Of a DNA stretch of 64,000 nucleotides, positions 57,323 through 64,000 are shown piece after piece; position 1 is the stretch's first letter, and every line of letters begins with the position of its first letter. The notes beneath the pieces are model-generated. The model was not told the DNA's origin and ran no database searches. It saw only the letters and a list, made by a program, of their open reading frames with translations. Made by a program: the position numbers and the translations under genes. The stretch comes from Bryoerythrophyllum caledonicum. Lineage: Eukaryota > Streptophyta > Bryopsida > Pottiales > Pottiaceae. Location: the NCBI GenBank assembly GCA_963971425.1, contig OZ020526.1:1144180-1208179 (forward strand), given 5' to 3'.

Positions 57323-57354
57323 TGGCCAAGTGCATAATTGCTTAATTGCGTGTT
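57323..57354 (-). repeat. Right terminal inverted repeat
   Basis: Reverse complement begins AACACGCAATTAAGC. See the left repeat for the comparison. Confidence 0.92.
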
Positions 57355-57358
57355 AATT
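57355..57358. other. Target site duplication of the 17.6-kb element (right)
   Basis: AATT, followed by GTGCATGGTCAATAG, which on the minus strand is LINE coding for the SIDHA part of RT motif A. Confidence 0.82.
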
Positions 57359-59900
57359 GTGCATGGTCAATAGAGCCAAATACATTTTTGAAATCGATAT
57401 ATAAAATACATATGTCTTGGTTTGTAAATTGTGCGTCTTCGAGGACCGCTATTATGGTTTGAAGTTGTCTAGCAGTACTTCTTTCCGCACGAAAGCCTTC
57501 TTCACTATTGTGTTAGATTTGGTGTTTTTCTCCATATGAGAATAATATGGATGTGAATGTACTTGTGAAGAATTTATACATAGTGTTGGCTAAGACAATT
57601 AGTCTATGGTTGGGAAGTATTGAGGGATCACCTTTTCATAGAGTAATATTGTAAAACTAGCTTTCCATGAGACGTGGATTTGTTTTTGTTTACAACAGTG
57701 AGAGAAGAATAGGGAGAGAAGTTCGTGGAATCTCGAGGGCAATAGTTTTAATATGGAGTTTGGAATGGAGTCTGGTCATGGATGGTCTTTGTTGTTTCCA
57801 AGATTTTTGAGGCATGTATCGTAAGTGGCCCGATTATAATATGTATGAAGCAGGATTTGTGGTTCACCACGTTTATCTATAGTGAATCCGTCAAGGTCAT
57901 GCTATGGATATTGTATTATTGCACATGTACATGTAGATGGATGATTGGATAAGTAGTTGCATGTAGGTACAATAGGTCTAATATTTTTTGTTTGTTGGTT
58001 ATATATCTAATCAACAATGTCTTTTGGACTAGTTAAGATATTGTTATGTTGGTTGGATATACAATCTAGCGGTTGGGTTCACTGTTTTTGAAGACCCTTC
58101 TCTTTATTTTCTTAGGACTATTTTCATATAACTGTCTATACTCGGAGACGGCTTTTTTGATGTTTTCTTTGGTATATTTGGTAGTTATTTTCCTAGCTTG
58201 TTTGTTGGCCTGTTTTGCAATTGATGCAATATCATGTAACCATTCATCTCGTGATGTGAAGAGGTGGTGGGGGCGGAATTTGGGTATGTTGGAGGGTTTG
58301 TACTTTTTGGTAGATGGAGTGGATGAGCCATTGTGGGTTTTTTTTACATTTTGAAATGTTTTTCAAATGGTATGGTAAGTGGTTAAGAGTTGTTTCGACT
58401 TTTTTGAGAACTTCCGTGGTAGATAGCCTCCTTGTTTGGATGTTTTGGTTGTTTTTAGAGGTATGGCTGGGCTTTACAAGTTTTCTCTAGAGTATAGGAG
58501 ATATTATTTACTAGAGTGTCTAGGATGTTGCGAACTTCAGTCCATTGTGTTTGCGAGAGGTGGTCATTATGTTTTAGGCAACTGATAAGGGAGTCAATTT
58601 GTATAGAGTTTTTTTTCAAAAAACATTGTCTTGAAATTTTGTGCATTGTTTTTAGAATGGGATTGAGTATTCGAATGTTTTTGTTGTTTGGTGTTGTAGG
58701 TGTTCTACTAATAAGTGTGTTGTGTGGGATATTTAATGAATTGGTGAGTGATATGGGTTTAAAATAATTTTTGTTTTTGTAGTACATGTATATTGTATGT
58801 GATTGGTATTTAGTATATAAAAATCATCTACCAAACTTAGGTCTTTATAGTTGTAACCTCCTTGTCTAGAGTATTGTGTATCTGTAGGGATATATTTGAA
58901 ATTTAGGATATCAGTGAAGTTTCGCAATCCTTGGTCAACAAGTTGTGGTGGGAAAAATTGGTCTTTGTGTTGTCTGCCGATTAGTGCTACATCTCTATTA
59001 AAATCACCACATAGTAAATATGTTTGGTTTGGGTGGTTGTTAATTTGGCTGGTGATGGTATTTTTGATGTCTATGATGAATCTAATGTCTTCTGGGTGAG
59101 ATGGCTTGCAAATGTGAAGTAATATCCATGGTTGAAGTGGTTGGTTATTAATGTTTAATATTTGTAAGTTGAGAGATATGTGCATTGGTGTGGGGATTTT
59201 CATAATATTGCTAGGAAATGCATAGCTTTTGTGTATTAGTGTGAGAAGCCCACCCCGGCGTGGTATACATGGACGACGTTGTTGGATACAATGTGTGAAT
59301 GCATGGGTATTATCAAAGATAAGTTTGAAGTTAAGGAAGATTGTTGTATGAATTTAGTAGACTTTGTGGTTGTGAGTTTGGTTTCTTGGATGGCGATTAT
59401 GGCTAGGGGGGTGTTTTGTATGTGACGAGGTTCTGAATGCATGGAAGGGCAGTGTTGAAGGATAGAGATTCCATTTTAGAATACATGTGTCGTTGTTAAG
59501 AGTGTTTGCGTTTGTATTTAGAGGGGGGATGTGTAGGGGTGGTGGAAGCGGGTGAATGTATTATGATATTGGTTCAAAACATCTTAGTGATTCTTTAATT
59601 AGTTTGTTAGAAAGAAATGGAAATTGTTGTTGTATTGTATTTTGTGTTAGAGGTGGATTTTGATTATAGATGAAGTCGTATAGATTTTATGTACTAAGTC
59701 TCTATGATGCATAATGTCTTGGTTTTCTTCAATGAATTTTGTGTATGAGTGTTTCGTGATAATGTGTCGTTCAGGTGGATTATCTAAGGCAACTAGTTTG
59801 TTGAGGAGAGTGTTAGTCCATTGTATTATATGAGAATGTTGTGGTGATAAAAGGTGTTACATTCTTCTAAGGTAGGGTGAGTGGTGATTATTAAAGCATA
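57359..59900 (-). pseudogene. LINE, 5' half (endonuclease and start of reverse transcriptase)
   Basis: On the minus strand, 59442-59236 reads LAIIAIQETKL and 59203-58733 reads LLCGDFNRDVALIGRQ, then SRQGGYNYKDLSLVDDFYIL; these are the E and D/N/H motifs of the APE-type endonuclease that nicks target DNA. The linker (58787-58380) follows with a long helical part. Next come the first RT blocks; the last before the break is DFKNVFGSIDHA (about 57400-57360), which is RT motif A with its catalytic Asp. Upstream, 59850-59690 reads WTNTLLNKLVALDNPPERHI, probably the end of ORF1 or an N-terminal extension. Stops are scattered through it. It rejoins the part at 39784 once the 17.6-kb element is taken out. 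Confidence 0.82.
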
Positions 59901-60774
59901 TAGTATGTGTGAAGGTGTAGTTGGAGCGTTGGCAATGCAGTGGGGTGCGGTGGATTGTTTATCTCTTGCTATTTATAGATTGAGGGTTGCAGCCTCCTCT
60001 AGGTGTCACATGAGCTTGCAATGTCTATGCAAGAGTTGAGAGGCGGGGTTGCTTACAGTGGTGTGTTGATCGGTGTGCAGAGGGATGTAATCTCTATTTC
60101 TAATGCTCTACGGCCATGGCTGGCCCTCTTTTGGTGGTGCTCCCTATTGCAGCTACGCCCGTGGATGGCCGCCTTTCGTTGCTACTCCTTGGTGTTGTTC
60201 CTTGTGGATCTGGGTACTTGTGGGAATGCCGATGGCCCTAGCAATGGCTGTAGAATTTGTTGTGTTGGCTGCGTGCCAAAATTGTAGGGGAATTGTGTTG
60301 AGCTTCAGCACCTTTGTCGTGCACAAACACATCGTGCAAAGATAACATCGTGCCAACAGGTGAGAGCGCACAATTAGAGGCAAACTCGGAGCAATGGTGA
60401 CTATACTATCACCGTTGCCTCCGTAAACAACAAAAACAATAGTTCACAAAAGAAACTATCAACCTCCAACAACCTAGGCTAGGGAAAAAGAAATAAATAC
60501 CCAGACCATAACATTTAGTAATTGGTCTACAAGGACCCTTTTACTCGCCCCCTTCGCCCGTGCTGAAGCCCCTTTCACACCGACGAACCACACAATTAAC
60601 GTAAAGTGTATGAACGACCGAGCATGAAAACCTCTCAAGTCCAGAAAAATCAAGGTGACCTATAGAAAAGAAACTAATAGACCGTGTAGACAAAGGATAG
60701 GCCGGGTACAATGAGAGCCCCATCGTTAATCGCCTCTAACACTTTTAATGGCTAGACCTTGTTTACGTAGACTC
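59901..60774. other. Region between the LINE and the gypsy element
   Basis: It should contain the 5' end of the LINE and the 3' LTR of the gypsy element, both on the minus strand. I cannot fix either limit because the partner LTR lies outside the window. No independent gene is supported; open frames of up to 94 codons here have no recognisable motif. Confidence 0.4.
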
Positions 60775-62844
60775 TTAATGTGCTAAACAATTTGGACACG
60801 ACCATTGACCCACTGGTACCTCTAGAAGAGGTGGGGTTAGACATTCTAGATGCCACCCCGTAGAACACAAGTCACAAATGACCATTGTGGCTGCCCGTTT
60901 GGCACTACCACACAATTGACATCGCAATCCAGCAGAGATGTGAGAAATACCAGGGTTTACCGTTCTTTCAATGTGTGGTAAATGGCAAGGAGCGCAATTG
61001 CACGTATGATCCTTCCATATTTTACCATCACGACCCTCCAACAGTAACATTCCTGAGTTCTTCACCTCACGAACTCGCAAGATCACCCGTCCCGTTGTCA
61101 CATCCAAGGTGGTGGGCGCTGCTTGCTGCAAATACACATAGTCTCCAGGAGTAAACCGTCGCACTTGCGGTCGGTAGCCTCCTCCCCGTATTGTAGCATA
61201 ACGCAACGTATCCCGATGTTGAGCAATGGAAAGATTCTCCAATGCCATAGACATCACCCGTTTGAACAAATCCGCACGTTGCTCACACACTTGAGTCCAC
61301 GTATTTGGATTCTCCATGTTAGCCAACACGATGTCAGCATCTACCTGAATGGCCTTCGGTAACACCGGTTGCCTTCCAAACAACAAAAAGTAAGGAGAAA
61401 AGGACGCCAAAGATGCTTGCTTACTAAACCGGTAGCCCATGGCTATCCACGATAATTGCAAGTCCCAATCTTGGTGATGTCCCTTCTTCGAACTATACTT
61501 CCGAAGCCCCCTCTTGACGGTTTGCACCATGCGCTCCGCCAATCCATCCGCTTCGGGGTGATCCCTCGAAGTAGTGCGGTGATCTATCATCGCTTGCTCA
61601 CACAACGTTTGAAAGTCACCCAAGAATTCTCTTCCTTGGTCTGTGAGAACTTCCGCTGGAGCTCCAAAGCGACTCAAAACACGATCAAGAAAAGAGTAAG
61701 CGACCCCCTCACTAAACTTGTCAGGCAACGCCACCAATTCTATCCATTTTGAGAAGTGCTCGATCATGACCAACACATACTTATTGTGTCGAGGTGTCAT
61801 TGGCAATGGACCAGCAAAATCTAAGCTCCACCTATATCCCAAGCCCATAATTGGCAATGGTTGCAATTGTGGCATCGGAGCGTTAAAAGACGCTCGTACC
61901 TGATCACAAACCATACACCGGGCTACCAAGGCTTGAACTTGAGTTTGCATTCCTCGCCACCAATAGTGAAGCTGGAGCAAGCTATAAGTCCTCCGCACTC
62001 CAAAGTGCCCAAGGTCTTCATGCGTGTCCTTGATGAGTTTCACTCTCTCCAATGGAGTTGGCACAACCTTCCGCGTGCCATCCGGCCACACCCTCAAAAG
62101 GTGAGTCCTCTCCCACACGAACCGTTTGGCTCGTTGTGAGACCCGATCTCTCTCCTTAGCAGACCACATAGGCACCATTTCTCCATTCTTCAGAAAATGC
62201 ATCACGTTCGTGTCTTCAAAGATGTCTTTGGCGCCCCCAGATTCTTCACCGACATCCTCATCTACCGTGGCCACAGTAGAAGCTCCGGTGTCATCTCCAC
62301 CCATCACCAATACACTTAGAAAGGCCGAACAATGCCAACCTGGCAACGGATCGGCTTCATCCTCCCCGTGCCACCTAGCGCCCGTAGCATCGGCTTGGTT
62401 TGGAATTGGATTGCGGCTAAGGCCGTCGGCATCCATATTCACCAATCCCGCTCTGTGCACGACCTTGAAGTCGTATTCCATTAACATCAAGGCCCACCGC
62501 GCTAGCTTGCCTGTTAGTTTGTCAGACTCCATCAACCACTTTAAAGGTTGATGATCTGTGACTAACAAGAACTCGTTACCATAAAGGTAACATCGAAAAT
62601 GAGCAATTGCCCATATGGCAGTCAAACACTCCCCTTCATACGAGCTATATTGGGCCTCCGCATTATTGTTGGACCGGCTCGCGTACGCAATGACGAACTC
62701 CTTCCCATCGTCATCCATTTGCGTCAACACCGCACCAATTCCCAATGCGCTCCAATCTGTGTGTAGCTGGTATGTCCTTCCGGCTATTGGCCTTCGAAGT
62801 ATAGGTGCCGATGCCAAGCAATCCTTCAACTCTTGAAAGGCCAC
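60775..62844 (-). CDS. Gypsy RNase H and integrase with PHD finger
   Basis: A 689-codon frame. It starts in the RT/RNase H linker (FQELKDCLASAPILRRP). RNase H has HTDWSALGIGAVLTQ, SRSNNNAEAQYSSYEGECLT and LLVTDHQPLKWLM. The integrase begins with the HHCC zinc-binding domain (HEDLGHFGVRRTYSLLQLHY and CMVCDQVR). The DDE core follows: WSLDFAGPLP, LTDQGREFLG and HPEADGLAERMVQTVKR. After the core comes the GPY-like region with YVYLQQ, then a C4HC3 PHD finger: CQLCGSAKRAATMVICDLCS, a GWHLEC and PP and a final CPNC. PHD fingers read histone H3 tails, so this one may steer integration to certain chromatin. Many gypsy elements of this branch use a chromodomain there. Compare 17037-17806. Confidence 0.92.
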   Translation of the reverse strand: MAFQELKDCLASAPILRRPIAGRTYQLHTDWSALGIGAVLTQMDDDGKEFVIAYASRSNNNAEAQYSSYEGECLTAIWAIAHFRCYLYGNEFLLVTDHQPLKWLMESDKLTGKLARWALMLMEYDFKVVHRAGLVNMDADGLSRNPIPNQADATGARWHGEDEADPLPGWHCSAFLSVLVMGGDDTGASTVATVDEDVGEESGGAKDIFEDTNVMHFLKNGEMVPMWSAKERDRVSQRAKRFVWERTHLLRVWPDGTRKVVPTPLERVKLIKDTHEDLGHFGVRRTYSLLQLHYWWRGMQTQVQALVARCMVCDQVRASFNAPMPQLQPLPIMGLGYRWSLDFAGPLPMTPRHNKYVLVMIEHFSKWIELVALPDKFSEGVAYSFLDRVLSRFGAPAEVLTDQGREFLGDFQTLCEQAMIDHRTTSRDHPEADGLAERMVQTVKRGLRKYSSKKGHHQDWDLQLSWIAMGYRFSKQASLASFSPYFLLFGRQPVLPKAIQVDADIVLANMENPNTWTQVCEQRADLFKRVMSMALENLSIAQHRDTLRYATIRGGGYRPQVRRFTPGDYVYLQQAAPTTLDVTTGRVILRVREVKNSGMLLLEGRDGKIWKDHTCNCAPCHLPHIERTVNPGISHISAGLRCQLCGSAKRAATMVICDLCSTGWHLECLTPPLLEVPVGQWSCPNCLAH

Positions 62845-62856
62845 CTCTTGCTCATC

Positions 62857-63855
62857 TCACCATATCCAAGGTTGATCATTCTTTGTCAACATGGTTAATG
62901 GCTTGGCAATAGCACTGAAAGTCTTCACAAACTTTCTATAGTAATTACACAACCCCAAGAATGCACGTAGCCTACTAATATCCCTTGGTCTAGGAATAGA
63001 CATCACTACTTCAATTTTACTAGCTACCACACCCAACCCACTTGGATATATCATGTGGCCTAAGTACTTGATGCGGTCAAAGTAGAATTTACACTTACCA
63101 GGGTGCAACTTCAAACCGTGGAGCCTCAATCTAGCAAACACTTCCATCAAGTGTAGCCTATGTTGCCTTCGATTCGTGCTAAAGACAACAATGTCGTCAA
63201 TGTAGCATCTCACGAAATCCAAGCCCGAGAATACTCGGTCCATAATCCTCTGGAATTCGGCAGGAGCATTCTTCAATCCAAATGGTAAGAATTTCCATTG
63301 GAACAACCGGTCCTTCCCATCTTTGTCAATGCCCCAGAACATGGTCTTCTCCTTGTCTTCCTCTCTCAGTCCAATCTGGTGGTATCCAGAGCGCAAGTCC
63401 AACGTACTAAATACCTTGGCGTGACCAATAGCCTCAAAGTTCTCCTCCGGCGTTGGCATCGCATAACGATCCGACTTAGTGAATTTGTTAATCCTCCTAT
63501 AGTCCCCGCACATCCTCTTCTCGGTCCAATTACCGTAGATATCTTTTTTGGATGGCATAACCGTCGCCGATGCATACTCGCAATCCGGTGGAGCCAACTC
63601 CACTAGCCCCGCAGCCACCAACTCCTCCGTATGAGCACGTATCATCCTCCGTTCAACGTCGCTATACTTGTACGGCTTCCGGTATATTGGTGCTTTGTCC
63701 GTCAAATTGATATGTACTTCTTGCCCCTTCAATACTCCAAGATCTTCAAGACTAAAGGCAAAACAATCTAAGTACTCCCTGAGGAACTCATGTTCCTCTT
63801 TCTCAACTGCTCCATTCGCCAGGCCTACCATCGGTTTCCAAGTATCCTTGGTCAC
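62857..63855 (-). CDS. Gypsy reverse transcriptase
   Basis: Open for 332 codons from the Met at 63855 (MTKDTWKPMVGLANGAV), but as part of a polyprotein its true start lies outside. RT motifs in order: KAPIYRKPYKYSD, VELAPPDCEYASATVMPSKK, KRMCGDYRRINKFT, FSTLDLRSGYHQIGLREED, FLPFGLKNAPAEFQRIMD and the catalytic CYIDDIVVFS, then HPGKCKFYFDRIKYLGHMI and LRAFLGLCNYYRKFVKTFS. All the catalytic Asp residues are present. A TGA after PWIW (about 62854) interrupts the link to RNase H; a single base change from TGG (Trp) would explain it. Confidence 0.93.
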   Translation of the reverse strand: MTKDTWKPMVGLANGAVEKEEHEFLREYLDCFAFSLEDLGVLKGQEVHINLTDKAPIYRKPYKYSDVERRMIRAHTEELVAAGLVELAPPDCEYASATVMPSKKDIYGNWTEKRMCGDYRRINKFTKSDRYAMPTPEENFEAIGHAKVFSTLDLRSGYHQIGLREEDKEKTMFWGIDKDGKDRLFQWKFLPFGLKNAPAEFQRIMDRVFSGLDFVRCYIDDIVVFSTNRRQHRLHLMEVFARLRLHGLKLHPGKCKFYFDRIKYLGHMIYPSGLGVVASKIEVVMSIPRPRDISRLRAFLGLCNYYRKFVKTFSAIAKPLTMLTKNDQPWIW

Positions 63856-64000
63856 CGCCTCCTTCGGTTCCTTTGAAGCAGGATTCTCCTTCCTTGGTTG
63901 CTATTGGATGCCATGCGAAGGAGATTCCTCTCCTTCCACCTCCACCAAGCTTCCAAGTCCTTCCAATTGGCATAGTTTGCCAATTGTCTCCCTTTGATGA

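Larger units (their letters stand above)
39789..57354. mobile_element. 17.6-kb TIR element with two large divergent genes
   Basis: Both ends start AACACGCAATTAAGC (inverted at the right end). The first 27 bases are identical, and 31 of the first 32 match. AATT duplications flank it, and it sits in the middle of a LINE reverse transcriptase. Inside are a leftward gene of about 1.2-1.3k codons (44351-40386), a rightward gene of about 1.08k codons (53553-56783), repeats of a 540-bp unit between them, an assembly gap, and a nested 4.8-kb element (44664-49440). Without the nested element it is about 12.8 kb. The genes point outward, each ending within about 600 bp of a terminus. The DUF7869-like protein is the probable transposase. 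I cannot assign the element to a named superfamily from its termini and 4-bp duplication. Confidence 0.87.
60775..64000 (-). mobile_element. Ty3/gypsy retrotransposon with C-terminal PHD finger (cut by the window end)
   Basis: Order on the minus strand is RT, RNase H, integrase, PHD finger: the Ty3/gypsy order. The gag and protease parts lie beyond the window. The frame is nearly intact: only a TGA at about 62854 splits RT from RNase H, and a TAG lies near 63902. Confidence 0.9.

Noticed and set aside
58073-58354. A 93-codon plus-strand frame with membrane-like residues
   Set aside because: It is opposite the LINE linker between endonuclease and RT, and the hydrophobic pattern comes from T-rich complementary codons.

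Overview
The window is nuclear DNA of a streptophyte (plant-lineage) eukaryote. It holds two recognisable intron-rich host genes: an EXO70A-type exocyst subunit with 12 small exons, and a protein ending in an OVATE domain. The rest is mostly AT-rich DNA filled with layered transposable elements. The sequence does not name the species. Intron-rich plant genes, Ty1/copia and Ty3/gypsy elements, a LINE, Tc1/mariner elements and a scaffold gap would suit a large, repeat-rich charophyte, bryophyte or other early-diverging streptophyte genome. That placement is inference.

Layout. 0.9-6.1 kb: a decayed plus-strand copy (A) of an element family that encodes one gag-like protein. 6.1-16.2 kb: a minus-strand Ty1/copia retrotransposon split by an insertion of the same family (copy B, 8631-14524, 5-bp target duplication CCTTG) and cut at its gag end by a truncated copy (D). 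16.8-17.8 kb: a gypsy integrase relic ending in a PHD finger. 20.6-23.2 kb: the OVATE gene (5 exons, minus). 24.1-25.4 kb: a GC-richer coding fragment between 180-bp direct repeats. 26.7-31.8 kb: Tc1/mariner-type elements (a 970-bp foldback element, a degenerate DD34E Tc1 element, an inverted pair of 360-bp MITEs). 32.5-37.5 kb: the EXO70 gene (minus). 37.8-59.9 kb: a minus-strand LINE whose reverse transcriptase is split by a 17.6-kb element with terminal inverted repeats (39789-57354). 60.8-64 kb: a Ty3/gypsy element (minus) whose integrase also ends in a PHD finger.

The most unusual object is the 17.6-kb element. It has near-identical 32-bp inverted termini and a 4-bp AATT target duplication that can be checked because the LINE reading frame closes when the element is removed. 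It carries two long divergent genes: an unrecognised protein of about 1.2k residues, and a 999-residue protein with a DUF7869-like, possibly RNase-H-fold, domain that is the best candidate transposase. Both reading frames are interrupted by one TAG followed by an in-frame tail. A copy (C, 44664-49440) of the gag-like family is nested in its middle, with 5-bp duplication TTCAC and an intact 490-residue ORF.

The second object of interest is that family (A-D). It has TG...CA ends and 5-bp duplications like an integrase product, but its two ends are different sequences, so it has no LTRs. One end carries a hairpin whose stem co-varies between copies. Each copy is filled with its own CCGG-centred palindromic repeats.
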